Shown here one piece after another: positions 41,724-62,693 of a stretch of DNA of 64,000 nucleotides. Source of the stretch: Leptospira weilii serovar Ranarum str. ICFT (GTDB lineage Bacteria > Spirochaetota > Leptospiria > Leptospirales > Leptospiraceae); contig NZ_AOHC02000012.1 in assembly GCF_000332415.1 (NCBI RefSeq), forward strand, positions 132,501-196,500. Reading direction: 5' to 3'. The position numbers were made by a program, and so were the translations under genes. Position 1 is the first letter of the stretch. The number at the start of each line of letters is the position of its first letter. Below the pieces are notes generated by a model that saw nothing but the letters and a program-made list of their open reading frames with translations, was not told where the DNA came from and searched no databases.

Positions 41724-41984
41724 TAACGTGAGTTCGGCGTAACCAATGCGAAAGCGATTATATATTTCGACCGATCTCACGATCCACAGGGAGTGAGATT
41801 GAGTTTAGGAAAGCTCTGCGTTGAGTTACTCGAACGACTTGGGTAACTAAAGTGGCACTGCTCCCTAAGGGTCGCAGCACCAGGGAGAAATATTGAGTTT
41901 TAATTCCGAAGGAATTCGAGCATTATGTTGCGAACGCACCTGAGTTTCTTATTCGCCCAAGATTCCAACCGTCGAGCTCACGTT
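41724..41984. mobile_element. MITE-like element copy B (261 bp)
   Basis: Starts TAACGTGAGTTCGG and ends GTCGAGCTCACGTT, an imperfect match to the inverted repeat (one change in GAGCTCACG, and TT without the final TA). Its start shares about 48 bp with the reverse complement of copy A. Contains a perfect module ATCTCAC/GTGAGAT around GATCCACAGGGA (41774-41799), a module in the opposite orientation GGCACTGC/GCAGCACC around TCCCTAAGGGTC (41854-41881, two G-U pairs), and AGTTAC/GTAACT inverted arms (about 41825-41847). No coding potential. Confidence 0.82.
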
Positions 41985-42123
41985 CATTATAAATTATATT
42001 AACGCGTGTTTGCTGTAACAAGCGCGAAGTCGACCGCAGTAGAATGAACAAATTAGAACGACGGAGTTATTGAATTCACGCCTGTTTTGTTACTTATAAC
42101 TTTTCTTATATTCTAAAAATATA

Positions 42124-42618
42124 TTATTCTATTTTTTCGGGAAATCGTTTTAAGATATGAACCAACCTTTGAGAAAAACCAAAATTCAAATCCAGACACC
42201 AAACTAATGTAATTTTCGGATTCTTGAATTTATTTAATTCATTTAAAAATGGGTTTTTAGCATTGATAAAATATTCCCAATTCAACAAAAGAGTATATAA
42301 ATAACAGTTTGATACCCCATGGGAACGAGAAAGCAGGGTCAATTCTTCCCAATTGAAATCGTTGATTCTTACGTTCAGTTTTATCAAATCGCCTCTTTTC
42401 CTTTGATATAAAGAAGTCGATGTTTTATTATGAAACCGTCGACTCTTTAGTATTTTTGTTCTATATTTCTTTAAAAGGAATTCTAAATTTTTTCCGATTT
42501 GTTTCTGATTTTTCAACCCAAGTCTTTTATAAAAGTTCTTAGGAACCAAAAAGGAACAGGTAATTTTACGCGTCCTTTGCGATGATAATGTTTCGTTTTT
42601 AAGTTTATTGTTTACCAC
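42124..42618 (-). CDS. DUF1564-like protein between two MITE-like copies
   Basis: 164 residues, basic, starting at GTG 42618. The central pattern LEFLLKKYRTKIL, YQRKRGDLIKLNVRINDFNW, EELTLLSRSHGVSNCYLYTL recalls the DUF1564 family, which is expanded in Leptospira and has a ribbon-helix-helix-like look. The function of the family is not established, as far as I know. The gene is markedly more AT-rich than the flanking housekeeping genes and sits between MITE-like copies B and C, which points to acquisition or mobility. An intact frame argues that it is still expressed. Confidence 0.7.
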   Translation of the reverse strand: MVNNKLKNETLSSQRTRKITCSFLVPKNFYKRLGLKNQKQIGKNLEFLLKKYRTKILKSRRFHNKTSTSLYQRKRGDLIKLNVRINDFNWEELTLLSRSHGVSNCYLYTLLLNWEYFINAKNPFLNELNKFKNPKITLVWCLDLNFGFSQRLVHILKRFPEKIE

Positions 42619-42729
42619 ACCTTCATCGGTTCTTCAATCGTTCGACGTGGAACGATGTAAGGGTAAAATTTAATGTTTTTTTGTAAATTTTGTAAAAAAA
42701 CGCAAACAACGACATTCAAATTCTATAAA

Positions 42730-42865
<136 letters not shown>

Positions 42866-42867
42866 AA

Positions 42868-43788
42868 TTACGAACTTGATTTTAGGAGATCCCGCAGCGC
42901 TTCATCAAGCCTTGGGTATAAAAAAGAGAATCCTGACTTTTGCAATTTCTCCGGTATGACTCTCTGACCCTTTACGATTACATTTGCACCGTCTCCGAAT
43001 AGGGACTTTAGCAATGTTGCAGGAACTCTAAAGAAGGCTGGACGTTTTAATGTTTGAGCAAGAGTTTTTGAAAATATTTCATTGTTTAACGGATTCGGCG
43101 CAACAAGATTAAACGGACCGGAAAGTTTATGATTTTCAAGTAATTGAACAATAGAACCAATCAAATCATCGATATGAATCCAACTTAAAATTTGCTTTCC
43201 AGAACCGATCGGACCGCCAAAACCGAACCGAAAAGAAGGAAGCATACTTTTTAACGCTCCCCCAAAAAGGCTTAAAACAATCCCAGTCCTGGCTTGAATC
43301 AATCTTATACCAAATTTTGCAACCGGCTCGGCGGCAGTTTCCCAATCAACACATAAAGATGCGAGATAATCGTGACCAGGAGAAGAATCTTCCGTGAAAT
43401 TTGCCGTATCATTTTCAAAAGAACCGTAATACCCAATAGCGGATCCTTGAATCCAAACTTTTGGGGGAGTTCCCGCAATTTTAGAAATAGAAGAAACCAA
43501 ATTTTTGGTATAACTTACCCTGGAAGAACGAATCTCTTCTTTTACTTTCTGAGTCCATCTAACTCCAGCGATGGGTGATCCCGCAAAATTCACAATGCCA
43601 TCTAACCCTTCTAAATGCTCAGATTTTGGAAAATCTCCTCTGACAATCTCCAAATTTTTCTTACCTTGAAGAAGTACGGGAATGTTGGAAGAGCGACTCA
43701 AAATTCTTACCGAAAAACCCATTTCAAGCAAACGAAGCGCAAGAGTTCTTCCTATCAATCCGGTTCCACCGGCAATTCCTATATTCAT
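42868..43788 (-). CDS. YfcH/TIGR01777-type NAD-dependent sugar epimerase family protein
   Basis: 306 residues from the second of two adjacent ATGs. [20 protein letters not shown] is the Rossmann nucleotide-binding start, [20 protein letters not shown] the family-specific block with [14 protein letters not shown] carries the Tyr of the SDR active site, and [20 protein letters not shown] is the C-terminal hallmark. Members are oxidoreductase-like, with an unclear substrate; some are linked to cell division or plastid development. A dispersed GGGGAGTTCCCGCA sits inside the gene at 43464-43477. AT-richer than the flanking core genes. Confidence 0.9.
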   Translation of the reverse strand: MNIGIAGGTGLIGRTLALRLLEMGFSVRILSRSSNIPVLLQGKKNLEIVRGDFPKSEHLEGLDGIVNFAGSPIAGVRWTQKVKEEIRSSRVSYTKNLVSSISKIAGTPPKVWIQGSAIGYYGSFENDTANFTEDSSPGHDYLASLCVDWETAAEPVAKFGIRLIQARTGIVLSLFGGALKSMLPSFRFGFGGPIGSGKQILSWIHIDDLIGSIVQLLENHKLSGPFNLVAPNPLNNEIFSKTLAQTLKRPAFFRVPATLLKSLFGDGANVIVKGQRVIPEKLQKSGFSFLYPRLDEALRDLLKSSS

Positions 43789-43868
43789 CACTGATTACCT
43801 TTTACTTCTTTTTTCGGAGACAGCAATCCTGATTGCCCAAAGGTGGGAGTTCCCACATTTTTGCTTTT

Positions 43869-44498
43869 ATGATTCCCCAAAGACAACTCTCAAAGATTTT
43901 AGCTTGGATTTTCCCAGCCGCAATCATAATCGGAAATCTGTATCTTTTCAATACTACGAAGAACAAAATCGATGCATTTACGATCCAACCTCCATTTTTA
44001 TCCTTTGATTTTACGAATTCTTACCTTTCAAATCACAATTCCAGGATCAGCCATCTATTGGATCGAAATCCGAATACAACATGGACTAAACTTCGTAATT
44101 CAAATGGTAAAGAGGATTTTTTATTAGAATTGAGGCAAACGCATCATTTCAAAAAGAAGGCCCCTAAAATTTCAGAATGGAAAACTCTTCATGTTGTAGG
44201 TTGCAAACAAACTCTAGAAAAATTAAAGCTGGGTTTAATCCTGAGAGAATCGATTGATATGGATAAAGAACTTAGGTTGCCTAAAGATAGAATTTTAGGT
44301 GAAAGAATTTTGAGTTTTTCAGAATCAAAACATTTTAAAATTCCCTTAAACTCCTACTATCAACCGGAAAAAAGTTTGGAGTTCCCGCAGAAAATGTTCA
44401 TCTGGACGGTCAATGGGGCCTGGATTACAGAAAATCAGAGCCATCCCAATGTAAAAAAAGGACTTTGTTTGGAAGATATATGGCTGAGCGAAGAGTGA
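43869..44498 (+). CDS. Membrane-anchored protein with discoidin-like motif
   Basis: 209 residues from ATG 43869 (an in-frame ATG at 43833 crosses a repeat motif). A single hydrophobic segment ([17 protein letters not shown], residues ~10-27) would anchor it. The outside portion contains [15 protein letters not shown] and FLLELRQTH, a pattern like the start of discoidin/NADase-type carbohydrate-binding domains (D..P.T.W). Overall family not recognised. It carries a TTGGAGTTCCCGCA copy in its coding sequence (44376-44389). Divergent from the epimerase gene and convergent with the tRNA cluster. AT-rich. Confidence 0.65.
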   Translation: MIPQRQLSKILAWIFPAAIIIGNLYLFNTTKNKIDAFTIQPPFLSFDFTNSYLSNHNSRISHLLDRNPNTTWTKLRNSNGKEDFLLELRQTHHFKKKAPKISEWKTLHVVGCKQTLEKLKLGLILRESIDMDKELRLPKDRILGERILSFSESKHFKIPLNSYYQPEKSLEFPQKMFIWTVNGAWITENQSHPNVKKGLCLEDIWLSEE

Positions 44499-44512
44499 AC
44501 CCACGGTTTCAC

Positions 44513-44537
44513 AAAAAAAGCCCGGGGAGTTCCCGCA
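44513..44537 (-). terminator. Candidate terminator of the tRNA cluster, built from the dispersed palindrome
   Basis: On the minus strand, GCGGGAACTCCCCGGGC is followed by T7 (44513-44519) just after the tRNA-His gene. CGGG/CCCG arms enclose AACTC. This is the GGGGAGTTCCCGCA motif with a U-tract, so the dispersed motif can serve as an intrinsic terminator here. The stem is short. Confidence 0.5.
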
Positions 44538-44542
44538 AAAAC

Positions 44543-44619
<77 letters not shown>

Positions 44620-44635
44620 ATCTCTGTTTGTCCTT

Positions 44636-44714
<79 letters not shown>

Positions 44715-44725
44715 TGGAGGATTGA

Positions 44726-44803
<78 letters not shown>

Positions 44804-44835
44804 CCGACTCCATGCTTTTAAAAACAGCTACACTG

Positions 44836-45543
44836 TCAAGTAGAGTCTATAACTTTTTCAATATGCTCTAATATCTCAGGATGAGTAGGAACTTTCGAGA
44901 GAGCTTTTCTGAAAGCTAAAATCGCTTCCTCTTTCTTGCCACTCTTGTAAAGAAGGACGCCGAACGAATCCAAGTAAGCGGGATTTTCAGGATCGTCTTT
45001 GAGAACGGATTTTAAACAATCCGCAGCCAGCTTCCATTCGTCCGGACTTGGAACCCTTTGATTGAGAAGCAAATAACCGAGAGAATTCAAGCTGTTCTTA
45101 TGATCGGGACGCAATCTAAGAATTCTTTTATGAATATCGATCGCTTCTTCAATACGACCCGACTTTTCCAGAGCAAACGCCTTCATGGAAAGAATTTTCA
45201 GATCGTCCACTTGAATTTTGAGACGCTCTTCACATTTTACCAAGGCTTTAGAATATTCTTTATTTTGAATTAAGGAGTATACAATCATAAGAATGGAATT
45301 TTCCCGTTCTCCGAATCGCGGAAATTTTTCAAGAAGATTTTCCAGAATAGAAACGCACTTTTTATAGTTATCGGTTCTCGCACAACAAATTGCAAAATTG
45401 TAATATAGTTCGGGATCTTCGTTACCCGAAGAAATTTCACGATCGATCAGGGTAAGAGCGAAAAGAAAATTTTCCTTATTGATTTCCTGGAGAATCCTCT
45501 TCTTAGAGGAATAGGATTTCTTATTTTTATCCTTCTCGGACAT
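44836..45543 (-). CDS. Tetratricopeptide-repeat protein
   Basis: 235 residues from ATG 45543; the frame begins seven codons earlier. After a short basic start it consists of TPR-like helix pairs, e.g. [52 protein letters not shown] and [20 protein letters not shown] then [17 protein letters not shown]. No signal peptide or TM, so a cytosolic protein-interaction scaffold is likely. MITE-like copy D ends 22 nt upstream of the start codon and its terminus contributes AGGTGGG to the leader. It precedes the tRNA cluster, 36 nt away, in the same direction. Confidence 0.85.
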   Translation of the reverse strand: MSEKDKNKKSYSSKKRILQEINKENFLFALTLIDREISSGNEDPELYYNFAICCARTDNYKKCVSILENLLEKFPRFGERENSILMIVYSLIQNKEYSKALVKCEERLKIQVDDLKILSMKAFALEKSGRIEEAIDIHKRILRLRPDHKNSLNSLGYLLLNQRVPSPDEWKLAADCLKSVLKDDPENPAYLDSFGVLLYKSGKKEEAILAFRKALSKVPTHPEILEHIEKVIDST

Positions 45544-45565
45544 TGAAATTACCCCAAAACCCACC

Positions 45566-45749
45566 TAACGTGAGTTCGGCGATTGAAAGTTTGGGCGAAT
45601 AAGAAACTAAAGTGCAACAACTCCCCGCCGAATGATCCGTAGAGAATGAGGCGCCTATTTCAATGGATCGCTCTCCGAACTCAGTGAAACGCTCTCTATC
45701 AATCGCAACATATAATCGCTTTCGCATTGGTTATACCGAACTCACGTTA
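45566..45749. mobile_element. MITE-like element copy D (184 bp)
   Basis: Inverted repeats TAACGTGAGTTCGG and CCGAACTCACGTTA are exact over 14 bp, with TA at both ends. Orientation as copy A: the right end shares GCGAAAGCGATTATAT (reverse strand) with A and B, the left end TTGGGCGAATAAGAAACT with A. One module CGCCGAAT/ATGAGGCG around GATCCGTAGAGA (45626-45653) pairs except for two central positions. It occupies most of the 354-bp gap between the TPR gene and surE. Confidence 0.85.
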
Positions 45750-45857
45750 CCTATAAAATAAATTACCGATAAATTTGTCAAAGACGAAGAAAGATTGCGC
45801 TAAAGAACGCCTCGAGCGCCTGTAAATCAGTTTGAGTCTGTCCCAAAACCTCAGAAA

Positions 45858-45874
45858 TGCGGGAACTCCCCGCA
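45858..45874. repeat. Perfect copy of the dispersed palindrome TGCGGGAACTCCCCGCA
   Basis: TGCGGG/CCCGCA arms around AACTC, 17 nt. It is the exact reverse complement of the copy at 48298-48314. It lies 24 nt beyond the surE stop on the minus strand, where it could assist termination although no long T-run follows. Confidence 0.7.
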
Positions 45875-45897
45875 CATTTGCATATTACTTCAAATAT

Positions 45898-46646
45898 TTA
45901 AGACGAACTCTTACTCAAAGAGGCCGAAAGTTCGTATAAAAGCGAGGAATCGGTTTGATCGAGAGACAAAGGAGTTAGGGAAATATTACCGGAAAAAAAA
46001 GCGGTAAAATCCGTTCCTTCTTCCTTCCAATGGCCTAATTCCGAGCCGCCGAGATAAAAATCCGCGATTCCTCCTATGATATTTTTTTTAGAGTAAGTGT
46101 CCTCGTAAGTACGTTTGCCGAGTTTTGTAATTTTTAAATTTTCCAAAGAAGAAACGAAATCGGACGGAATATTCATGTTGTAAACAACCCCTACTTTTAA
46201 AAGGGAAGAATATTCATTAATAAAACTTCGAACAAATTCAGCTTCTCGAATATAATCATAATCTTTAGTAACGTTACCGGAACTTACGGCCAAAGAAAGT
46301 CGGCTGTGAATCGCTCCGTGCCTCGCGGCGCCGACCGTTCCCGAGTAATGAACGTCGTGACCCATATTCACACCGCGATTGATACCGGATAAAACGAAAT
46401 CGATCTTCGGAAAAATTTCCCCATGTAAGCCGATGTTCACGCAATCCGCAGGATAACCGTCGACGATATAATGATTGTCGTTGATTCTTTCTACTCTCAT
46501 AGAATCGTAAATCGATAAAGCCATGGAGGTCGCGGATCTTTCGCGCAAAGGAGCGATTAAGAATGTGTTGTGTTCTTTCTGAAGGATCTCTTCCAGGGCT
46601 TTGATGCCGAAAGAAGCGATCCCGTCGTCGTTTGTAATTAGAATAT

Positions 46647-46650
<4 letters not shown>
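45898..46650 (-). CDS. surE: 5'/3'-nucleotidase SurE
   Basis: 250 residues, metal-dependent nucleotidase/exopolyphosphatase linked to stress survival. It begins with [19 protein letters not shown], whose NDDG supplies metal-binding Asp residues, then [46 protein letters not shown] (the second metal-site block) and GAARHGAI. Its ATG overlaps the end of the upstream membrane gene by 4 nt (ATGA), so it forms a small operon with that gene and sppA. Confidence 0.95.
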
Positions 46651-47246
<596 letters not shown>

Positions 47247-47254
47247 TGAAATTC

Positions 47255-48209
<955 letters not shown>

Positions 48210-48297
48210 TCTTGAGATCAGATTCTTCCCTTTCGCGGTGTCAAATGAAATAAGGGCGGAATTTTGAGACTGTTCCCTATGTAAAAATCGGAAGTTT

Positions 48298-48314
48298 TGC
48301 GGGGAGTTCCCGCA
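48298..48314. repeat. Perfect copy of the dispersed palindrome TGCGGGGAGTTCCCGCA
   Basis: TGCGGG/CCCGCA arms around GAGTT, reverse complement of the copy at 45858-45874. It lies between the divergent sppA and RND genes, 56 nt before the RND start, so it is not in a terminator position there. Confidence 0.7.
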
Positions 48315-48370
48315 CTTCAAGTTTGACGATAAGTTCACTTTTTAAAAACTGACTATCCGTCGGAAATACA

Positions 48371-51484
<3,114 letters not shown>

Positions 51485-51509
51485 AACTTTGACTGAAAAC
51501 GTTAAAGTG

Positions 51510-51655
51510 ACGCGAGTTCCATATTAGAAAGTACGAAAGTGATTGAGTGGAAAACTAAAACAAAACAATCCCTAGACGCCGATCCGTGGAGAGGCGTTTA
51601 GGGAGTTCAACGCGACGTTTTGCCAAACGTCGGATTCGCCCAATCTTTTCTTAAG
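51510..51655. repeat. Decayed MITE-like element copy E
   Basis: Starts ACGCGAGTTCC, a degenerate end, and ends in GGATTCGCCCAATC then TTTTCTTA without the right inverted repeat. It holds a long module CCCTAGACGCC/GGCGTTTAGGG around GATCCGTGGAGA (51570-51603, 11 bp with one G-U) and a second palindrome CGACGTTT/AAACGTCG around TGCC (51613-51632). It fills the gap between the convergent RND and porin-like genes. Confidence 0.75.
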
Positions 51656-51656
51656 A

Positions 51657-53321
<1,665 letters not shown>

Positions 53322-53438
53322 TTCAAAATGCAGGTTTACAACCTTTCCCCTTTCTCTGCTTTAGCTTTTTGTAATTCCATCGAAATCTATATTTCATTTG
53401 CGTTACAATCAGATGAGAGAATTATTCCAATTTGATTA

Positions 53439-53453
53439 CAAATCCCGGATTTG
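53439..53453. promoter_or_regulatory. 15-bp perfect palindrome upstream of the ferredoxin-MBL gene
   Basis: CAAATCC and GGATTTG arms around one C, in the 260-bp divergent intergenic region between the porin-like and ferredoxin-MBL genes. It could be an operator for either. There is no direct evidence of use. Confidence 0.35.
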
Positions 53454-53581
53454 CGAAAGGGACGGTCCGAGCGCCGACTTCTAAAATCCCGATCCCTAAA
53501 TCCGACCCGACTCTAAACTCTGACCTGTAAAAGGCGGTAGTTCCCACGGATAGTACGTAGCAAAATCGACGTCTAAAGGAC

Positions 53582-54448
<867 letters not shown>

Positions 54449-54454
54449 GCGTCT

Positions 54455-57054
<2,600 letters not shown>

Positions 57055-57074
57055 TCATCGGCGTTCCTGCGATA

Positions 57075-57222
57075 GCGATTGTAGCGGAAATTCCCGCAGA
57101 ATTAAAACGTTCGTTTGTTTGTTCCGGGTAAGATTTGTTTTAATCGGAAACGCCGCGGGAATTGGAGCAGAAAGCGCGGTCGCTCGCCTTGAATACGATC
57201 GTATTTTGCGAGCGAATCGCCC
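57075..57222. repeat. Decayed MITE-like element copy F
   Basis: Contains GCGATTGTAGCGGAAATTCC (57075-57094), GGAATTGGAGCAGAAAGCG (57158-57176) and AATCGCCC near 57215, matching copy C in order but with about 60 bp extra between the first two blocks. It holds a palindrome CGCTCGC/GCGAGCG enclosing AATACGATCGTATT (57181-57214) exactly where C and E have unrelated palindromes. No inverted-repeat ends remain. It lies in the 265-bp gap between the EAL gene and a convergent hypothetical gene. Confidence 0.65.
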
Positions 57223-57319
57223 CCGCCTTTGTACGTTTTAGAACCTGTGTTTGAGAATAAGGCGACAAGAATGAAATCTAATAGGTTTTAGGACAAGTTC
57301 AGTTCTTAAACGCAAACTC

Positions 57320-58177
57320 TCAGAGTAGTGCGTCCATCCAATCGAGTATTTTTTTCAGTTTGATTTTTTCCAAATTCGAATCGGAAGTCCGTTCGATTTT
57401 TTCGACCCGAATTGCGGTAGGTCGGATTCCGGTTCTGAACTCAAAAACCAATCGTCTGCCGTTTTCGGATCCGTAACCCAAATCCGGTATAGAATAATTC
57501 AAAATTTCGAATATTTCTTTTTCTGAATATAATTCCCGACAAAAGTCCTTGATCCCGGCGGAAAGATCCTGAAAAAGATTTTCCCGTTTTACGTCCCTGA
57601 TTCCGATCACCGGCGGAACGATCGCCCTTGGGGGAAGATTTTTCAATTGGTCCACGGTCTCTTTTACGTTCAGTCTTTCCCAATCCGCAAAAAGTAATCC
57701 GGGTTCGTATTCTTTAAATTTTTCCTTGAGCGCGGATAACTCTCTGCAAGGAAACGTTTCCCATCCTAAAACTTTGAGATGCGCTCGGATTCTTTGAAAC
57801 AAAAGCGGTTCGGGTCCGATCACGATCGAATTCAATCCTTTTTTTCGAGGAACATTTTCCAACGGGATATCGACGATCCGAGAAGTATGAAGATCTAAAA
57901 AGTAATTCAGTCCTTGCTGAAATAGATTCCTCAAGAGATAGGATTCCATTCTACCGATCAATAACGGCTGTTTGGACCAATCGATTGCGGTTCGTAACGA
58001 TTCGATCTCGATCGTTTTCCGAACTATAATTTGTCCCGGATCTGATTCCGGAAATCTTCCGGCTCCCGCCCATTCCTGAATTGAAATTTCTTTCCAATCC
58101 AAAAGCGAGAACAGCAGCTTTTCTTCCTTTTTTGTAAGCCCGTTTAAGAAGAGGCAATCGAACGGTAGGCTTGTCAT
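57320..58177 (-). CDS. Hypothetical protein with receiver-like segment
   Basis: 285 residues from ATG 58177; the frame extends 23 codons upstream into the regulatory gap. Not recognised. Residues about 130-240 have an alternating beta/alpha look with [37 protein letters not shown] and [20 protein letters not shown], which recalls a pseudo-receiver (CheY-like) fold without a secure phosphoacceptor. The end is basic. Divergent from the PhaR-like gene with 74 nt between the starts. Confidence 0.7.
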   Translation of the reverse strand: MTSLPFDCLFLNGLTKKEEKLLFSLLDWKEISIQEWAGAGRFPESDPGQIIVRKTIEIESLRTAIDWSKQPLLIGRMESYLLRNLFQQGLNYFLDLHTSRIVDIPLENVPRKKGLNSIVIGPEPLLFQRIRAHLKVLGWETFPCRELSALKEKFKEYEPGLLFADWERLNVKETVDQLKNLPPRAIVPPVIGIRDVKRENLFQDLSAGIKDFCRELYSEKEIFEILNYSIPDLGYGSENGRRLVFEFRTGIRPTAIRVEKIERTSDSNLEKIKLKKILDWMDALL

Positions 58178-58251
58178 GGATTTTGCTTGACCGAAGGCTT
58201 TTCCGGCGAATTCTAGAATTGTGCGACGCGCAAAAGAAGCAACCAATTAAA

Positions 58252-58812
58252 ATGAAACTTCTAAAACGATATGCGAATCGTAGGCTCTATGATCCCGAAA
58301 CGAGCAAGACGATTACTCTCGAAGACGTCGCGGAGATGATTATCCGCGGAGAGGAAATTCGCGTGATCGACAATATGTCCGGTTCGGATATCACTCCGAA
58401 AATTCTCGGACAAACTTTTCTCAAAGTTTCTTTAGGACAAAGAAACGAAGAGTTTTCCAACTTCATGCTTTCGGCTCTGATCCGCGAAACCGGTAAGGAC
58501 ATAAGTTCCCTCTTCGGTAGATTGGTGTTAGGCGGAATCGGCGCGAGTTATCTGACTCGGGATCGTTTGGAAAAAATTCTCCAATCCATGATTTCGTTAG
58601 GCGAACTCAAACTCGAAATGGCGACGGAATACAGAGACGATCTTCTTACTCATATGGCGAGCAGAGCCTCCGAAAACAAACTCAGAATTCAAGAAGACCT
58701 CAAAAAGATCGGTAAAGAGCTGGAAGAATCCGCCGAAGCCGATCTTCCATTGGAAGACCTTTCCGAAAAAATCCGCAAAATTGCGGAAAGTGTAAAAGAA
58801 AAGGAAGCCTGA
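58252..58812 (+). CDS. PhaR-like polyhydroxyalkanoate synthesis regulator
   Basis: 186 residues from ATG 58252 (the frame is open for 27 further codons upstream, which do not fit the family). The N-terminus [20 protein letters not shown] is the hallmark of the PHB/PHA accumulation regulator DNA-binding domain, followed by [19 protein letters not shown]. The rest is helical and charged, with a coiled-coil look (residues ~120-186). In other bacteria PhaR binds DNA and polymer granules; no PHA genes lie nearby, so the target here may differ. The next gene starts 50 nt later. Confidence 0.85.
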   Translation: MKLLKRYANRRLYDPETSKTITLEDVAEMIIRGEEIRVIDNMSGSDITPKILGQTFLKVSLGQRNEEFSNFMLSALIRETGKDISSLFGRLVLGGIGASYLTRDRLEKILQSMISLGELKLEMATEYRDDLLTHMASRASENKLRIQEDLKKIGKELEESAEADLPLEDLSEKIRKIAESVKEKEA

Positions 58813-58862
58813 AACTTTAAGCTGAAGATTTCAAAAACCGATATTACAAGGGAGGGAATTTC

Positions 58863-59738
<876 letters not shown>

Positions 59739-59863
59739 GTTTTTTCCCGTACGTTTTACAAAACTTGCGGATGGATTCTTCCAAAACGCGCATTCGTTCC
59801 GTATGAATTTGAGGTTTTGAGATAAAACGCAAATCGAAAAAGAAAAACCAAACCGGTCATTGG

Positions 59864-59890
59864 AAAGCTCCTGTAGTTCAGGGGCTTTTT
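59864..59890 (+). terminator. Intrinsic terminator after the HEAT gene
   Basis: AAAGCTCCTG (59864-59873) and CAGGGGCTTT (59879-59888) pair over 10 positions with one G-U around TAGTT, followed by a run of T. It overlaps the last codons of the convergent MFS gene. Confidence 0.7.
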
Positions 59891-61080
59891 TGTTGTTTGG
59901 GTTCTTCCAAGAAAAAAAGATAAATTCCTGCGATCAAAGCCGCGACTCCCGAAACGACCAAAGCCACGTTGGAGTTCCAACGAACCCATAAATATCCGGT
60001 GATCGAGCTCGCGAGAATCATACAAATACTTTGAAATGCGTTAAACGTTCCTAACGCGGTCGCGGTTTCCGTTTTAGAAACTAAATTGCTGATCCAAGCT
60101 TTCGAAATTCCTTCCGTAGACGACGCAAAAATTCCGTAACCCGAAAATGAAATCCAAAGAACCCAAGCCGATTCGCCGAATCCCATTCCAAAATATACGA
60201 ATGTGTAACAAATCAATCCGAAGATAAATAACTTCTTCAGTCCGATCTTATCCCCTAAGATTCCGAGCGGATACGCGGTGATCGCATAAACAATATTATA
60301 AAAAATATAGGCTCCGATCGAGGAGGAATCGTCCATTCCGGATTCTTTTAATCTCAAAAGCAAAAATACGTCCGAACCGTTGAACAACGTGAAAAACAAA
60401 ATTCCTTGTGTTAGATTTTTGTAAGACGGAGAAGCGTGTTTCCAATATTTAAAAAAAAGAAAAATCGAATATTCTTCTTCGTCTTCCGATTTTTGAGGGA
60501 TTGTTTTTTTTTCGCGAATCCAAAATGTAAATAGAATGGCGAAACATCCCGGTATAAACGCTAGAAGAAATAATTCCTTGTATCTTCCCGGATAAAAGTA
60601 AAGAAACACGAGCGCGCAGATCGGTCCGAGTACGGCGCCTAACGTATCCATGGATCTATGAAAACCGAAAACCGCACCCTTATTTTCGATCGTGGTTTCG
60701 TCCGAAAGAAGAGCGTCCCTCGCAGCCGTCCTAACTCCCTTTCCTAAACGATCTGCAGTCCTGACAAAAAATACCCAAATCGGAGATACGAAAAATGTCA
60801 TCATCGGTTTGGAAAGTGAACTTATAAGATAACCCCATCGTACGAAAGGCAATCGTTTCCCGCTGAGATCGGACATTCTTCCGAAAGAGCCTTTGCTAAA
60901 TCCTGCGGTCGCCTCCGCCACTCCTTCTAAAATTCCGATGAGAAAGATCGAAAAACCGATTTCCTTTAAATAAATGGGAAAAATCGGATAGAGCATCTCG
61001 GATGCGATATCCGCAAACAGACTCACAAACGAAAGAACCAGAATTGTTTTTGTGATAATTCTCTTGGAAGGATTGGACAT
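59878..61080 (-). CDS. Major facilitator superfamily transporter
   Basis: 400 residues with about 12 TM helices. The first intracellular loop carries GRMSDLSGKRLPFVRWGY, the motif-A region, and the next shows GKGVRTAARDALLSDET, a block seen in one MFS subgroup. Later spans include GIFASSTEGISKAWISN. The long cytosolic loop between the halves is rich in charge (REKKTIPQKSEDEEE). Substrate not predictable; efflux or metabolite uptake are both possible. tRNA-Val lies upstream in the same direction, 78 nt before the start. Confidence 0.9.
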   Translation of the reverse strand: MSNPSKRIITKTILVLSFVSLFADIASEMLYPIFPIYLKEIGFSIFLIGILEGVAEATAGFSKGSFGRMSDLSGKRLPFVRWGYLISSLSKPMMTFFVSPIWVFFVRTADRLGKGVRTAARDALLSDETTIENKGAVFGFHRSMDTLGAVLGPICALVFLYFYPGRYKELFLLAFIPGCFAILFTFWIREKKTIPQKSEDEEEYSIFLFFKYWKHASPSYKNLTQGILFFTLFNGSDVFLLLRLKESGMDDSSSIGAYIFYNIVYAITAYPLGILGDKIGLKKLFIFGLICYTFVYFGMGFGESAWVLWISFSGYGIFASSTEGISKAWISNLVSKTETATALGTFNAFQSICMILASSITGYLWVRWNSNVALVVSGVAALIAGIYLFFLEEPKQQKSP

Positions 61081-61158
61081 AAAGAACGAAACTTTCGAGT
61101 TCGACTCTTCGGTATGAGAAAAACAAGATCAGAACGGACCCTTTTCGCGAAAAAAGGG

Positions 61159-61235
<77 letters not shown>

Positions 61236-61371
61236 GTTCGCGGTCGCTTTCCAGAATTTGTTTCCCGTACAATTCGTAAAGAAGATTCCGCACTTTTCCA
61301 TTCATTCTACGTTTTTCAAAAACGAATCGATTCGAAACGTCCACTCTTCAAAATTTTCCACAATCTATTTC

Positions 61372-61941
<570 letters not shown>

Positions 61942-61997
61942 GTCAAATTCTCTTCTTATGATTTTCAATGAATTACAGGTGCAACGCAGGAACTCAA

Positions 61998-62129
61998 TAG
62001 GTTAGGAATTAGGGGTTAGGGGTTAGGGATTTTACAGAAGAAGAAAATCTGTCTTTGTTAAAGTCCAATCCCTCTATTAGGAAAAATCCCTCTGAACCTC
62101 TGAACCTCTGAACCTCTGAACCTCTGAAT
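61998..62129. repeat. TTAGGG-type tract and 8-bp tandem repeat
   Basis: Two parts: GGTTAGGAATTAGGGGTTAG followed by GGGTTAGGG (61998-62028), a G-rich tract with four G runs, and five tandem copies of CTCTGAAC (62090-62129, last one CTCTGAAT). The latter continues into TTCTATCCACTGATTCC, similar to 662-688 near the window start. They fill the 209-bp gap between two minus-strand genes. No gene seen. Confidence 0.75.
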
Positions 62130-62150
62130 TCTATCCACTGATTCCTAGTA

Positions 62151-62642
62151 TTAGTAAGAGATTCCCACTTTTTTATAGAAATAACTGAGGCACCAAGCCG
62201 GACCGATCAATAAAAACTGAATATCTTTAAAGAAGGAAGGTTTTTTGCCTTCTACCTTATGACCGATAAACTGAAAGATCCAAGCCACGATAAACACGCC
62301 TACGGACACGGCAATCAAAGTGGAAACTCCCGAAAGGGAAATATAATAAACTCCCGCGAGCATCACCGCGACCATTGTCATCATTCCGATAAACATAACC
62401 ACGGAAAGTCTGAGATAAAAAATACCTGCGATCAAAACGAAGATCGTCGCCCAGTTTAAAAAAAGTCGCGCCTGACCTAACGATTCGGGAACGATACTTT
62501 GAATACTTCCGGAAGGAATGGACCAAAGCATTCCGAGTAACGTAAACATAATGGTCGGCACGGCGATCCAGTGAATTCTTTTATTGATCCTATTCTGATG
62601 ACTCTCTGCATATTCGTTCAGCCATTCTTCAATCGTTTTCAT
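62151..62642 (-). CDS. Mpo1-like/DUF962 membrane protein
   Basis: 163 residues. EEWLNEYAESHQNRINKRIHWIAVP is the family start (with the NxxxHWIAVP block), followed by four or so TM helices and FQFIGHKVEGKKPSFFKD, then a C-terminal LLIGPAWCLSYF. Yeast Mpo1 is a dioxygenase acting on 2-hydroxy fatty acids; the histidines in HWIAVP and FIGHKVEGK match its metal ligands. A role in fatty-acid alpha-oxidation here is inference. AGGAGCG lies upstream of the ATG. Confidence 0.87.
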   Translation of the reverse strand: MKTIEEWLNEYAESHQNRINKRIHWIAVPTIMFTLLGMLWSIPSGSIQSIVPESLGQARLFLNWATIFVLIAGIFYLRLSVVMFIGMMTMVAVMLAGVYYISLSGVSTLIAVSVGVFIVAWIFQFIGHKVEGKKPSFFKDIQFLLIGPAWCLSYFYKKVGISY

Positions 62643-62693
62643 ATCCCGCTCCTTCTTGTAGATTTAAGTCGTTTTTTAATTTTTGACTTTCTT